DNA of 64,000 nt from Bradyrhizobium quebecense (GCF_013373795.3 NZ_CP088022.1:1860001-1924000); one strand, 5' to 3'. Positions 41,117 to 50,220 are shown, counted from the stretch's first letter. Numbers and translations: made by a program. Notes: generated by a model from the sequence alone, not told the origin.

Positions 41117-42711
41117 GCCGCGAGCGCCTCTATCTGTTCGACACCACGCTGCGCGACGGTGCGCAGACCAACGGCGTTGACTTCACGCTGCAGGACAAGC
41201 AGGTGATCGCCGGCATGCTCGACGCGCTCGGCATCGACTATGTCGAGGGCGGCTATCCCGGCGCCAATCCGACCGACACCGAGTTCTTCAGCAAGAAGCC
41301 TGCGTTCGACCACGCGCGCTTCACCGCGTTCGGCATGACGCGGCGGCCGGGCCGTTCGGCGTCGAACGATCCCGGGCTCGCCGGTATCCTCGAGGCCAAG
41401 GCGGACGCGATCTGCTTCGTGGCAAAATCCTCGGCCTACCAGGTCCGGGTCGCGCTCGAAACGACCAACGAGGAGAACCTTGCCTCGGTCCGCGACAGCG
41501 TCGCGGCTGCCAAGGCGCTCGGTCGCGAGGTGATGGTCGACTGCGAACACTTCTTCGACGGCTACAAGCAGGACCGCGACTATGCGCTCGCCTGCGCCAT
41601 TGCGGCCTATGAGGCCGGCGCGCGCTGGGTGGTGCTGTGCGACACCAATGGCGGCACCATGCCGCATGAGATCGAGACCATCGTCGGCGATGTCGTCAAG
41701 CAGGTGCCCGGCGCCCATGTCGGCATTCATGCCCATAACGATACCGAGCAGGCGGTGGCCAATTCGCTCGCCGCGGTGCGCGCCGGCGCACGTCAGATCC
41801 AGGGCACGCTCAACGGCCTTGGCGAGCGCTGCGGCAACGCCAATCTCTGCTCGCTGATCCCGACCTTGAAGCTGAAGCAAGAGTTTGCCGACAAGTTCGA
41901 GATCGGCGTCACCACGGAGAAGATGGCGACGCTGATGAAGGTGTCGCGCACGCTCGACGACATGCTCAACCGCGCGCCCAATCGCCATGCCGCCTACGTC
42001 GGCGAGAGCGCCTTCGTCACCAAGACCGGCATCCATGCTTCCGCTGTCATGAAGGATCCGCAGACCTATGAGCACGTGCTGCCGGAATCCGTCGGCAACC
42101 ACCGCAAGGTGCTGGTCTCGGATCAGGCCGGCCGCTCCAATGTGATGGCCGAGCTCGACCGCGCCGGCATGGTCTATGACAAGGGCGATCCGCGGCTGAC
42201 GCGCCTGGTCGAGGAGCTGAAGGAGCGCGAGGCCGCGGGATTTGCCTATGAATCGGCGAACGCCTCGTTCGACCTGTTGGCGCGCCGCACGCTCGGCAAG
42301 GTGCCGGAATATTTCAAGGTCGAGCAGTTCGACGTCAATGTCGAGCAGCGCTATAACGCCAACGGCCAGCGCGTCACGGTGGCGCTCGCGGTGGTGAAGG
42401 TCGACGTCGACGGCGAGCGGTTGATCTCGGCCGCCGAGGGCAACGGTCCGGTCAACGCGCTCGACGTGGCGCTGCGCAAGGATCTCGGCAAGTACCAGAA
42501 ATACATCGATGGCCTGAAGCTGATCGACTACCGCGTGCGTATCCTCAATGGCGGCACCGAGGCGGTCACGCGCGTGCTGATCGAAAGCGAGGACGAGACC
42601 GGCGAGAGCTGGACCACGGTCGGCGTCTCGCCCAACATCATCGACGCCTCGTTCCAGGCGCTGATGGATTCGGTGTTCTACAAGCTGGTGAAGTCGGGCG
42701 CGCAGGCTTGA
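41113..42711 (+). CDS. cimA: (R)-citramalate synthase
   Basis: 532 residues from ATG 41113, overlapping the GNAT stop. The catalytic TIM barrel begins LYLFDTTLRDGAQT and contains HAHNDTEQAVANSLAAVRAGA (metal His ligands) and GLGERCGNANLCSLIP. The C-terminal half is a LeuA-type allosteric domain. Length and the GAQTNGVDFT text match the CimA branch rather than 2-isopropylmalate synthase. CimA condenses pyruvate and acetyl-CoA to citramalate, a threonine-independent route to isoleucine. The substrate call rests on family resemblance. Confidence 0.88.
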   Translation: MSRERLYLFDTTLRDGAQTNGVDFTLQDKQVIAGMLDALGIDYVEGGYPGANPTDTEFFSKKPAFDHARFTAFGMTRRPGRSASNDPGLAGILEAKADAICFVAKSSAYQVRVALETTNEENLASVRDSVAAAKALGREVMVDCEHFFDGYKQDRDYALACAIAAYEAGARWVVLCDTNGGTMPHEIETIVGDVVKQVPGAHVGIHAHNDTEQAVANSLAAVRAGARQIQGTLNGLGERCGNANLCSLIPTLKLKQEFADKFEIGVTTEKMATLMKVSRTLDDMLNRAPNRHAAYVGESAFVTKTGIHASAVMKDPQTYEHVLPESVGNHRKVLVSDQAGRSNVMAELDRAGMVYDKGDPRLTRLVEELKEREAAGFAYESANASFDLLARRTLGKVPEYFKVEQFDVNVEQRYNANGQRVTVALAVVKVDVDGERLISAAEGNGPVNALDVALRKDLGKYQKYIDGLKLIDYRVRILNGGTEAVTRVLIESEDETGESWTTVGVSPNIIDASFQALMDSVFYKLVKSGAQA

Positions 42712-42734
42712 GGCGGCTGAAGGAAACAGACGCC

Positions 42735-42818
42735 GTCATTGCGAGCGAAGCGAAGCAATCCACCTTTCCGCGCGCAAGGATGCATGGATTGCTTCGTCGC
42801 TTCGCTCCTCGCAATGAC
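42735..42818. repeat. Palindromic repeat, GTCATTGCGAGCGAAGCGAAGCAATCC type
   Basis: The left arm GTCATTGCGAGCGAAGCGAA and the right arm TTCGCTCCTCGCAATGAC, with an inner AAGCAATCCA / TGGATTGCTT pair, form a long hairpin. The same element recurs at 48008-48092. It is a well-known dispersed palindrome of Rhizobiales and related bacteria. Confidence 0.8.
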
Positions 42819-42836
42819 GAGCAGGGAGGAGCCTAC

Positions 42837-43214
42837 ATGATCGACCACGTTTCCGTCGGCGTCCGTGATCTCGAGCGCGCCGCGCGATTCTATGAGCCGA
42901 CGCTGGCTGCGCTTGGCCTGAGCCGTCTCGTCACCCGGCCGGCGACGATCGGCTTCGGCAAGGCCTATTCCGAGTTCTGGATCAACTTGCGCGCCAAGAT
43001 GGCGCCGGTGCCGCACGAGAGCGGCACCCACATCTGCCTGCGCGCGAAGACCACTGCCGAGGTCGATGCCTTCCATGCCGCCGCGCTGGCCTCCGGCGGC
43101 CTCTCCGATGGGGGGCCCGGCCTGCGCCCGCACGACCGCGTGCGCTATTACGCCGCCTTCATCCTCGACCCCGACGGCAACCGCATCGAGGCCGTCACGT
43201 TTCCGAGCGAGTGA
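42837..43214 (+). CDS. VOC family protein, small single-copy type
   Basis: 125 residues from ATG 42837 with GGGAGGAG seven bases upstream. The fold begins MIDHVSVGVRDLERAARFYE and ends with YAAFILDPDGNRIEAVTF, the classic VOC strand with its Glu metal ligand; His3-type and central His (THICLR) residues are present. Such proteins act as dioxygenases, lyases or drug-binding proteins. It follows cimA by 125 bases, separated by a palindromic repeat, so it is probably not in that operon. Substrate unknown. Confidence 0.85.
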   Translation: MIDHVSVGVRDLERAARFYEPTLAALGLSRLVTRPATIGFGKAYSEFWINLRAKMAPVPHESGTHICLRAKTTAEVDAFHAAALASGGLSDGGPGLRPHDRVRYYAAFILDPDGNRIEAVTFPSE

Positions 43215-43247
43215 GGTGATTTGGGTGAGCGCTTACCTAGCCCCGTC

Positions 43248-43350
43248 GCCCTGAGGTGCGAGCGAAGCGAGCCTCGAAGGATGGACGGCCACCAGCCGGG
43301 CCGTGCATGCTTCGAGACGCGCGTTCCGCGCTCGCCAGCATGACGGGATC
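43248..43350. repeat. Palindromic intergenic repeat (GCGAAGCGAGCCTCGAAGGATGG type)
   Basis: GCCTCGAAGGATGGACGGCC at the left is partly complementary to GGCCGTGCATGCTTCGAGAC at the right, forming a hairpin, followed by GCGTTCCGCGCTCGCCAGCA. A common Bradyrhizobium intergenic element between convergent genes. Confidence 0.65.
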
Positions 43351-43370
43351 AGGTTCACGCTATCGAGATA

Positions 43371-43976
43371 TCAGAGCCGCCGCGCCACTTCGGGCGCCAG
43401 CTCCTTCGCGGCGGCCGGCTTGCCCGCCACGGCGGAGCGCAGCCGCGGCAAAATCTCGTCGACGCGGTCGGCCATCAGCACGTTGATCGGAAGCGTCGCG
43501 CGGATGAACTCGGTCGTGCGCATGTGGCTCAGCAGCGAGAGCAGGGGTTCCCAGAAACCATCAATATTGGCGAGCAGGATCGGCTTGGAGTGACGGCCGA
43601 GCTGCTGCCAGGTCAATTGCTCGACCAACTCCTCCAGCGTGCCGATGCCGCCGGGAAGCGCGACGAACGCATCCGAACGCTCGAACATCAGCCGCTTGCG
43701 CTCATGCATGTCGGGGGTGACGATCATCTCCTGAACCGAGGTCAGCGCATTCTCGCGCGCCCGCAGGAATTCCGGAATGATCCCGGTGACGGAGCCGCCA
43801 TGATCGAGGGTGGATTTCGCGACCGCGCCCATCAGGCCGATCGAGCCGCCGCCGTAGACCAGGCGCACGTTGTTTTCGGCAAAGGCCTTGCCGAGCGCGA
43901 CGGCAGCTTCAACGAAACGGGGATTGTTACCGGGGCCGGAGCCGCAATAAACACAGACAGTCTTGATTTGGTTCAT
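43371..43976 (-). CDS. LOG family protein (cytokinin riboside 5'-monophosphate phosphoribohydrolase-like)
   Basis: 201 residues from ATG 43976 (MNQIKTVCVYCGSGPGNNP). The LOG motifs GGGSIGLMG, the central RKRLMFERSDAFVALPGGIGTLEE (PGGIGTLEE) and the WQQLGRHSKPI segment are present. Long annotated as lysine decarboxylases, LOG proteins actually release free bases from nucleoside monophosphates, and in plant-associated bacteria they can make active cytokinin. Here it stands alone, convergent with a VOC gene. The enzyme activity is a family inference. Confidence 0.92.
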   Translation of the reverse strand: MNQIKTVCVYCGSGPGNNPRFVEAAVALGKAFAENNVRLVYGGGSIGLMGAVAKSTLDHGGSVTGIIPEFLRARENALTSVQEMIVTPDMHERKRLMFERSDAFVALPGGIGTLEELVEQLTWQQLGRHSKPILLANIDGFWEPLLSLLSHMRTTEFIRATLPINVLMADRVDEILPRLRSAVAGKPAAAKELAPEVARRL

Positions 43977-44112
43977 ACGATCCTTGTGGCACTGCAGCGT
44001 AAACAGGGTCAAGACTCGCATATGGGCATTGAGGGCCAAAATATCCCGTAAATTCCCGCGAATCGCGAACAATTTTCGTCATGAGCCTGTACGCCACGTT
44101 GAAACGATCTAT

Positions 44113-44190
44113 ATGACGGGCACAATGGCAAATCGTGGAAAAGATGTGGCCGCGGACCGCCGCGCCATGATGGCAAGAGCGGGCTCCTGA
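44113..44190 (+). CDS. Possible 25-residue upstream peptide overlapping the ABC exporter start
   Basis: A short frame from ATG 44113 (MTGTMANRGKDVAADRR..., ending ARAGS) has its TGA at 44188-44190, sharing the A with the ATG of the ABC transporter. The exporter lacks a good ribosome site of its own, so translation could be coupled to this peptide. The peptide has no recognised family. It may be only a chance frame. Confidence 0.3.
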   Translation: MTGTMANRGKDVAADRRAMMARAGS

Positions 44191-46178
44191 TGGTGCCGCC
44201 GCAACAGACTGTGACCGCGGCCGATCAGCCCACGGCCACCACCCCGGCCGCCGAGAAGGGGACGCTGCTCGGCACCCTCGTTCATCTCTGGCCCTACATC
44301 TGGCCCGGCGATCGCGCCGATTTGAAGATGCGCGTGATCTGGTCGGTGGTGCTGCTGCTGTTCGCCAAGCTCGCGACGCTGTCGGTGCCGTTCACCTTCA
44401 AATGGGCGATCGATGCGCTGAACGGCACGGGCTCGGCGCCGGTCGCGACTTCGAACTGGATGGTCTGGCTGATCGCTTCGCCGGTGCTGATGACGATCAG
44501 CTACGGCGCGGTGCGCATCATCATGGCGGTGCTGACGCAGTGGCGCGACGGCATCTTCGCCCGCGTCGCGATGCACGCGGTGCGGAGGCTCGCCTACATC
44601 ACCTTCGTGCACATGCACGAGCTGTCGCTGCGCTTCCATCTCGAGCGCAAGACCGGCGGCCTGACCCGCGTGCTGGAGCGCGGCCGCTCCGGCATCGAGA
44701 CCATCGTGCGGATGGTGATCCTGCAACTGATCCCGACCATCGTCGAGGTCACGCTGCTGGCGGGGGTGCTGCTCTGGCAGTTCGACTGGCGCTACGTGCT
44801 CGCGGTGCTGATCACGGTCGTCGTGTTCATGTACTACACCTACATTGCGACCGAGTGGCGGATCGAGATCCGCCGCAAGATGAACGATTCCGATACCGAG
44901 GCGAACACCAAGGCGATCGACTCGCTGCTCAACTACGAGACGGTGAAGTATTTCGGTGCCGAGGAGCGCGAGGCCAGGCGCTACGACCGCTCGATGGAGC
45001 GCTACGAGCAGGCGAGCGTGAAGACCTACACCTCGCTCGCCGTGCTCAACACCGGGCAGGCGATCATCTTCACCGCGGGGCTGACCGCGACCATGCTGAT
45101 GTGCGCGTTCGGCATCCGCAACGGTACCCACACCGTCGGCGATTTCGTGCTGATCAACTCGATGATGATCCAGCTGTACCAGCCGCTGAACTTCATGGGC
45201 ATGGTGTATCGCGAGATCAAGCAGGCGATCATCGACATCGAGAAGATGTTCGACGTGCTGGCGCGCGATCCCGAGGTGAAGGACGTGCCGAGCGCCAAGC
45301 CGCTTGTGGTGTCCACAGGCAGCGTGCGCTTCGAGGATGTCCGCTTCGCCTATGAGCCCGACCGGCAAATCCTGAAAGGCCTGAGCTTCGAGGTGCCGGC
45401 CGGCAAGACGGTCGCGATCGTCGGTCCCTCCGGCGCCGGGAAATCGACGATCTCGCGGCTCTTGTTCCGGCTCTACGATGTCTCGAGCGGCCGCATCCTG
45501 ATCGACGGCCAGGACATCAAGAATGTGACGCAGACCTCGCTGCGGTCAGCGATCGGCATGGTGCCGCAGGACACCGTGCTGTTCAACGACACCATCCGCT
45601 ACAACATCCGCTATGGCCGCTGGGATGCCGGCGATGACGAGGTGGAGGAGGCGGCGCGGCTGGCGCAGATCGACGGCTTCATCCGGATGTCGCCGCAGGG
45701 TTACGAGACGCAGGTCGGCGAGCGCGGCTTGAAGCTCTCCGGCGGCGAGAAGCAGCGCGTCGCGATCGCGCGCACCGTCTTGAAGGCGCCGCCGATCCTG
45801 GTGCTCGACGAGGCGACCTCGGCGCTCGACAGCCACACCGAGCACGAGATCCAGGGCGCGCTGGAGCGGGTCTCGCGCAACCGCACCTCGCTGGTGATCG
45901 CGCACCGGCTGTCGACCATCGTCGGCGCCGACGAGATCATCGTGCTGGACCAGGGCCGGATCGCCGAGCGCGGCACCCATGCGCGGCTTTTGGCCTCGGA
46001 CGGCCTCTACGCCAGCATGTGGAACCGGCAGCGCGAGGCTGAGGAGGCCCGCGAACGGCTCGCCCAGGTCGATGACGACGGCAGCGCGCCGAATCGCCAG
46101 CCGCCCGTGGTCACCGATTCGTCGGAGGATTCCACCCCTGACGCGGGTGAGAAACCCTTGCCGACCGCCGCGGAATAG
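44190..46178 (+). CDS. Atm1-type ABC exporter (heavy-metal tolerance/glutathione-conjugate transporter)
   Basis: 662 residues from ATG 44190. The N-terminal membrane domain (about residues 40-340) has six hydrophobic segments and the Atm1-like [20 protein letters not shown] and [20 protein letters not shown]. The ATPase domain has Walker [10 protein letters not shown] (412-420), signature LSGGEKQR (516-523), Walker [11 protein letters not shown] (538 on) and the H-loop in AHRLSTI. Its homologues export glutathione-bound sulfur or metals and support Fe-S enzyme maturation. It works as a homodimer in the inner membrane. The psd gene begins 53 bases downstream. Confidence 0.93.
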   Translation: MVPPQQTVTAADQPTATTPAAEKGTLLGTLVHLWPYIWPGDRADLKMRVIWSVVLLLFAKLATLSVPFTFKWAIDALNGTGSAPVATSNWMVWLIASPVLMTISYGAVRIIMAVLTQWRDGIFARVAMHAVRRLAYITFVHMHELSLRFHLERKTGGLTRVLERGRSGIETIVRMVILQLIPTIVEVTLLAGVLLWQFDWRYVLAVLITVVVFMYYTYIATEWRIEIRRKMNDSDTEANTKAIDSLLNYETVKYFGAEEREARRYDRSMERYEQASVKTYTSLAVLNTGQAIIFTAGLTATMLMCAFGIRNGTHTVGDFVLINSMMIQLYQPLNFMGMVYREIKQAIIDIEKMFDVLARDPEVKDVPSAKPLVVSTGSVRFEDVRFAYEPDRQILKGLSFEVPAGKTVAIVGPSGAGKSTISRLLFRLYDVSSGRILIDGQDIKNVTQTSLRSAIGMVPQDTVLFNDTIRYNIRYGRWDAGDDEVEEAARLAQIDGFIRMSPQGYETQVGERGLKLSGGEKQRVAIARTVLKAPPILVLDEATSALDSHTEHEIQGALERVSRNRTSLVIAHRLSTIVGADEIIVLDQGRIAERGTHARLLASDGLYASMWNRQREAEEARERLAQVDDDGSAPNRQPPVVTDSSEDSTPDAGEKPLPTAAE

Positions 46179-46231
46179 TCGATTTAGGGCCTCTCCCGCC
46201 AAACGGGGCGGGGAAACGCAAGCGAGCTCTG

Positions 46232-46930
46232 ATGTCGATCGCCAATTCCATCCGCGCACAGATCCCGCCGATCCACCCCGAGGGCTATCCGTTCATCGGT
46301 GGCTTCGCCCTGGCGAGCCTGATCCTGTTCTGGATCTGGACCCCGCTGGGCTGGATCGGGACGCTGCTCACGGTCTGGTGCGCGCTGTTCTTCCGCGATC
46401 CCGTTCGCGTGACGCCGCTGCGCGACGGCATCGTGGTGTCGCCGGCCGATGGCCGCGTCTCCATGGTGGTGCAGGCGCTGCCGCCGGCCGAGCTCGGCCT
46501 CGGCGACAAGCCGCTGCCGCGGGTCTCGGTGTTCATGAGCGTGTTCAACTGCCATGTGAACCGCAGCCCGGTGGCCGGCCGCATCGACCGCATCGCCTAC
46601 AGGCCCGGCGCCTTCATCAATGCCGAGCTCGACAAGGCGAGCGAGGACAATGAGCGCAACTCGCTGGTGATCTCGGGCGCCAATGGCCGCATCGGCGTGG
46701 TCCAGATCGCCGGTCTCGTGGCGCGCCGCATCGTCTGCTTCGTCAAGGAAGGCCAGTCGATCGGCGCCGGCGAGCGTTTTGGCCTGATCCGCTTCGGCTC
46801 GCGGCTCGACGTCTACCTGCCCGAGGGTACCAAGGCGCTGGTCTCCGAGGGGCAGACCGCGGTGGCCGGCGAGACGATTCTGGCGGATTTCCGCAACGCC
46901 GACCCGGGCCGCACCTACCGCGCCGATTAA
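46232..46930 (+). CDS. psd: Phosphatidylserine decarboxylase proenzyme (short type)
   Basis: 232 residues from ATG 46232. A short hydrophobic N-terminus ([13 protein letters not shown] plus [14 protein letters not shown]) anchors it in the membrane. The core contains [25 protein letters not shown] and the C-terminal [13 protein letters not shown], in which Ser190 of the FGS motif becomes the pyruvoyl group after self-cleavage. The length fits the short Psd family of alphaproteobacteria. It turns phosphatidylserine into phosphatidylethanolamine, and the gene for the preceding step, pssA, follows. Confidence 0.95.
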   Translation: MSIANSIRAQIPPIHPEGYPFIGGFALASLILFWIWTPLGWIGTLLTVWCALFFRDPVRVTPLRDGIVVSPADGRVSMVVQALPPAELGLGDKPLPRVSVFMSVFNCHVNRSPVAGRIDRIAYRPGAFINAELDKASEDNERNSLVISGANGRIGVVQIAGLVARRIVCFVKEGQSIGAGERFGLIRFGSRLDVYLPEGTKALVSEGQTAVAGETILADFRNADPGRTYRAD

Positions 46931-46996
46931 CTCTGTTTCGCCAGCCTGGAGCTCCCCTTCCGCCCGGAATCGGAACGGGAGCTCTGGTTTTCTATC

Positions 46997-47049
46997 TTGA
47001 CGCGTTTTCTTAACGCGAACCGCTGTCCACTTCGCTGGAAACGCTTTAA
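46997..47049. repeat. Dispersed repeat, inverted copy of the 28513 type
   Basis: GACGCGTTTTCTTAACGCGAACCG...CTTCGCTGGAAACGC is the reverse complement, with changes, of the core at 28513-28560. The TTGACGCGTTTTC and GGAAACGC ends pair. It fills the gap between psd and pssA. Confidence 0.65.
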
Positions 47050-47106
47050 CCAGCCGGTTCCCGCCGTGATGGCGGAGCCGGGCCATGCTTGCTATATTGC
47101 AAGGCC

Positions 47107-47985
47107 ATGATGCCCTTTGATCCCAACTCCACCGAGTCTCGCCGCCGCCGGTTCCGCCCGATCCCGGTGCGGATGCTCGTGCCCAACATGATCACGCTGC
47201 TGGCGATCTGCGCCGGCCTGACCGCGATCCGGCTGTCGACGGAAGGGCGGATGGAGCTTGCGGTCGCCGCCATCGTGTTCGCCGCGATCCTCGACGGCAT
47301 CGACGGCCGCGTCGCCCGCATGATCAAGGGCCAGTCGAAATTCGGCGCCGAGCTCGACAGCCTCGCCGACTTCGTCAATTTCGGCGTCGCGCCAGGTCTG
47401 ATCCTGTATTTCTGGCAGCTGCACGAATTGAACAATGGCGGCTGGATCGCCGCGATGGTGTTTGCGATCTCCGGCGGCCTGCGGCTTGCGCGCTTCAATG
47501 CCTCGATCGACGACCCGAACAAGCCGGCCTTCGCCGCCAATTACTTCACGGGTGTGCCGGCGCCGGCCGGTGCGATCACGGTGCTGCTGCCGATCTATCT
47601 CGCCTTCCTCGGCGTGCCGATGCCGCCGGCGACGTTGACGGCGTTCTACACGCTCTTGATCGCCTTCCTGATGGTGTCGCGGCTGCCGGTGTTCTCCGGC
47701 AAGACCGTGAAGATGCGCGTGCCGCCGGAGATGGTACTGCCGGTGTTCGTGTCGGTGGTGTTCTTCGTCGCGCTGCTGATCGGCTATCCCTGGCACATCC
47801 TGTCGGCGGGTTCGGTCGCCTATTTGATCAGCCTGCCCTGGGGCTGGAAATCGTATCGCGACCAGGAGCGCCAGCTTGCGGCGCAGACGCAAGGCGCAAG
47901 CGCGCCGGCGCCGGCATCACCGTCGCCTTACACGCCACAGGGCACCGATCCGGACCACGACGATCGTCCCGCGCATCTACATTGA
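47107..47985 (+). CDS. pssA: CDP-diacylglycerol-serine O-phosphatidyltransferase
   Basis: 292 residues from ATG 47107 (MMPFDPNS); ATG 47110 is also possible. The CDP-alcohol signature DGIDGRVARMIKGQSKFGAE followed by LDSLADFVNFGVAP carries all its Asp and Gly residues. About eight hydrophobic segments follow (LAVAAIVFAAIL, LILYFWQL, AMVFAISGGL and others). It makes phosphatidylserine from CDP-diacylglycerol and serine in the inner membrane. Together with psd just upstream it forms the phosphatidylethanolamine route. Confidence 0.95.
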   Translation: MMPFDPNSTESRRRRFRPIPVRMLVPNMITLLAICAGLTAIRLSTEGRMELAVAAIVFAAILDGIDGRVARMIKGQSKFGAELDSLADFVNFGVAPGLILYFWQLHELNNGGWIAAMVFAISGGLRLARFNASIDDPNKPAFAANYFTGVPAPAGAITVLLPIYLAFLGVPMPPATLTAFYTLLIAFLMVSRLPVFSGKTVKMRVPPEMVLPVFVSVVFFVALLIGYPWHILSAGSVAYLISLPWGWKSYRDQERQLAAQTQGASAPAPASPSPYTPQGTDPDHDDRPAHLH

Positions 47986-48007
47986 GAGGCGCACGGGTCC
48001 TCTCCAC

Positions 48008-48092
48008 GTCATTGCGAGCGAAGCGAAGCAATCCATGCCGCGGCATATGCGGAGAGATGGATTGCTTCGTCGCTGTCGCTCCTCGCAATGAC
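48008..48092. repeat. Palindromic repeat, GTCATTGCGAGCGAAGCGAAGCAATCC type (second copy)
   Basis: Same arms as 42735-42818: GTCATTGCGAGCGAAGCGAAGC at the left and GATGGATTGCTTCGTCGCTG and CTCCTCGCAATGAC at the right, with a short different centre (GCCGCGGCATATGCGG, itself palindromic). Confidence 0.8.
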
Positions 48093-48218
48093 GGAGTGGG
48101 GCGGGGCAGTCCATCTTCCCAAATATCAGCCATGAGCGTGGCTCGGTTGGGTTCGCCTGCGATCTCGGCTATAGGCTGAGACGGCCCAGCGAACGCCAAA
48201 AATCAGGAGAGAAACGCC

Positions 48219-48938
48219 GTGACGACATCCGCTTCCGCCCCGCTGCCTGCTTCCGTCCTCGAGGCGTTGGCGCGCTATGACACGCCGACGATCTGCAACG
48301 CGATGGAGATCGTCGCGCCGGAGCGTCGTCTGATCGGCTACACCGTGAAGCCGCTGGTCTGCCCGTTCCCGACCTTGCCGCCGATCGTCGGCTACGCGCG
48401 CACGGTCGCGATCCGCTCGGTGCTGAAATCCGGCCTCTCGGCCGAGGAGCAGTCGAAGCGCCGCATCGAATACTATGAATATGTCGGCACCGGCTTCGGT
48501 CCGCGCATCTCTGTGATCCAGGACATCGACGGTCCCGACGTCGGCTATGGTGCGTTCTGGGGCGAGGTGCAGAGCGCCGTGCACAAGGCGCTCGGCTGCC
48601 TCGGCGTCATCACCGACGGCTCGATCCGCGACATTCCGCAATGGGCGCCGGGCTTCCAGGCGCTGGCCGGCTCGATCGGTCCGTCGCACGCCTGGGTGCA
48701 TGCCGAAAGCTTTGGCGGCGAGGTCCGCGTCGCCGGCATGACGGTGCGCTCTGACGATCTGATCCACGCCGACAGCCACGGCGCGATCGTGATCCCCCAT
48801 GACATCGCGGCGAAGCTGCCCGAGGCCGCCGAACTCTGCGGCCGTCGCGAGACCCCGATCCTCGACATCGCGCGCAGTAAGGATTTCACGCTCGAGAAGT
48901 TGAAGGAAGCGCTGAAGCGTTCGGCGGAAATCCACTGA
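48219..48938 (+). CDS. RraA family protein (4-hydroxy-4-methyl-2-oxoglutarate aldolase/demethylmenaquinone methyltransferase-like)
   Basis: 239 residues from GTG 48219 with AGGAGA nine bases upstream. The RraA fold is recognised from LARYDTPTICNAMEIV, VIQDIDGPDVGYGAFWGEVQ, ALGCLGVITDGSIRDIPQ (with the DGxxRD catalytic-type segment) and HADSHGAIVIP. Members include metal-dependent aldolases that split 4-hydroxy-4-methyl-2-oxoglutarate, and regulators of RNase E. The DG.IRD and Asp/Glu pattern points to an aldolase-type enzyme; the exact substrate is unknown. Confidence 0.85.
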   Translation: MTTSASAPLPASVLEALARYDTPTICNAMEIVAPERRLIGYTVKPLVCPFPTLPPIVGYARTVAIRSVLKSGLSAEEQSKRRIEYYEYVGTGFGPRISVIQDIDGPDVGYGAFWGEVQSAVHKALGCLGVITDGSIRDIPQWAPGFQALAGSIGPSHAWVHAESFGGEVRVAGMTVRSDDLIHADSHGAIVIPHDIAAKLPEAAELCGRRETPILDIARSKDFTLEKLKEALKRSAEIH

Positions 48939-49002
48939 CGCTGGATGAGATCGATCGGCCGCCGCGACAGAACTGCGCTCATCGTGGAGAGAGCCCCCAC
49001 CC

Positions 49003-49050
49003 GGAACGCATCTGACGATGCGTTCCGACCTCCCCCGCAAGCGGGAGAGG
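49003..49050. repeat. Two adjacent hairpins between convergent genes
   Basis: GGAACGCATC (49003-49012) pairs perfectly with GATGCGTTCC (49017-49026) around TGAC, and CTCCCCCGCAAGCGGGAGAG follows. The position between the convergent rraA-like and terC genes suggests a two-way terminator, although there is no T-run. The second hairpin resembles part of the 25738 repeat. Confidence 0.55.
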
Positions 49051-49066
49051 TGCAACGAGCCCGCCG

Positions 49067-49687
49067 TCAAGCCGGCGCGACCTTCGCGATCTCGGATGCG
49101 CCGCGGATGATCATGTCGACGGCGACGTAGAGGATCACGGCGAGGCCGACATAGGCGATCCAGCGGTGGTTCTGCAGCAGTTTTGCGATGAAGGTGGCGG
49201 CCGCGCCCATCATCGCGATCGAGAGCGCGAGGCCGAACACCAGCACGATCGGCTGCTCGCGCGCCGCGCCCGCAACCGCCAGCACGTTGTCGAGCGACAT
49301 CGAGACGTCGGCGATGATGATCTGCGTCGTGGCCTGCCACAGCGTCTTGCGCTGGCCTTCCGCGCCATCGGCGGCATGCTCGACCGTCGTCTCCTGTGCG
49401 GTGGCGCGCAACTCGCGCCACATCTTCCAGCACACCCAAAGCAGCAGGATGCCGCCGGCCAGCAGCAGGCCGACGATCTGCATCAGTTGCGTGGTGAGAA
49501 GGGCGAACAGGATGCGCAGCAATGTCGCAGCAGCGATGCCGATCAGAATCGCCTTGCCGCGTTGCTTCGCCGGCAGGCCTGCCGCGGCAAGGCCGATCAC
49601 GACGGCGTTGTCGCCGGCCAGCACGAGGTCGATGGCGACGACTTGCAGCAACGCGCTGAGGGCGTCGAGTGAAAACAGTTCGGACAT
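49067..49687 (-). CDS. TerC family integral membrane protein
   Basis: 206 residues from ATG 49687 (MSELFSLDALSALLQVVAID). TerC features: DLVLAGDNAVVIGLAAAGLP near residue 20 and the mirrored ADVSMSLDNVLAVAGAA near 125, each with the paired Asp-Asn that line a metal or ion site. Seven hydrophobic segments are visible. TerC proteins contribute to manganese export or metal loading of secreted enzymes, and to tellurite tolerance. A hairpin in front of the gene (49696-49715) could hide its ribosome site. Confidence 0.9.
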   Translation of the reverse strand: MSELFSLDALSALLQVVAIDLVLAGDNAVVIGLAAAGLPAKQRGKAILIGIAAATLLRILFALLTTQLMQIVGLLLAGGILLLWVCWKMWRELRATAQETTVEHAADGAEGQRKTLWQATTQIIIADVSMSLDNVLAVAGAAREQPIVLVFGLALSIAMMGAAATFIAKLLQNHRWIAYVGLAVILYVAVDMIIRGASEIAKVAPA

Positions 49688-49695
49688 GAGCAATG

Positions 49696-49715
49696 CTCCC
49701 CTTGAGGTCGGGGAG
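49696..49715 (-). promoter_or_regulatory. Hairpin that can sequester the terC ribosome-binding site
   Basis: Read on the terC strand, CTCCCC pairs with GGGGAG around the loop GACCTCAA. The GGGGAG is the likely Shine-Dalgarno, eight bases before the ATG. It could allow translational control, for instance by metal or temperature. No full riboswitch was recognised. Confidence 0.5.
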
Positions 49716-49866
49716 TGGACCGTTCGACGACGCAGGATGTCGCCGTCATGTAGACGGCAAATCCGCCGCGGCGCGCGTCCGCGTCGCGGGTCGAAGCAGG
49801 GCCACTCCAACTGAGTTCCAGTCCGACATCGCAGCTTGTGGCTGCCAGAGGGGCCCGGCCTGGGAT

Positions 49867-50220
49867 CTACGGTCGTAACACCGGACGCAGCGCGGTCTGT
49901 TCCTCGAAGAACAGCGCCGCCTGATCCGGCTCGCCGAGGATCGCCGCCGCGCACCCCATGAAGGTGAATGCTCCGGCAAAATCCCACAGCGTGAGGTTCG
50001 CCACGTTTGCACGCATGTGGATCACGCGCGCCGCAGACGCGGCAATGGCTGCCTCCGCGAACAACACCAGGCTGAGCGCGGGCAGCACCAGTGCGGGCTC
50101 AACCAGACGAACGGTCAGGATGATCGGCAGCGCGGTCAGCACCGCGAATAGCAGGAGCATGCCGAACGGCTCCAGCGAGGGAGCCTTCCGCGAGAACCTG
50201 TCTGAAATGGTCGAGGACAT
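49867..50220 (-). CDS. Small hypothetical membrane protein
   Basis: 117 residues from ATG 50220 (MSSTISDRFSRKAPSLEPFG). Three hydrophobic segments are visible at about residues 20-40 (MLLLFAVLTALPIILTV), 44-63 (LVLPALSLVLFAEAAIAASA) and 78-95 (LWDFAGAFTFMGCAAAIL), and the C-terminus is acidic (EPDQAALFFEEQ). No family was recognised. It lies between terC (same strand, 180 bases downstream) and a divergent SDR gene. Confidence 0.6.
   Translation of the reverse strand: MSSTISDRFSRKAPSLEPFGMLLLFAVLTALPIILTVRLVEPALVLPALSLVLFAEAAIAASAARVIHMRANVANLTLWDFAGAFTFMGCAAAILGEPDQAALFFEEQTALRPVLRP

Noticed and set aside
44190..46178. Mitochondrial-like Atm1 exporter as a bacterial toxin exporter
   Set aside because: The membrane domain text fits the metal/glutathione exporters and there is no peptidase domain or toxin gene nearby.
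49688..49866. Possible yybP-ykoY manganese riboswitch upstream of terC
   Set aside because: I looked for the conserved loops and found only the short GGGGAG hairpin; the consensus does not fit.
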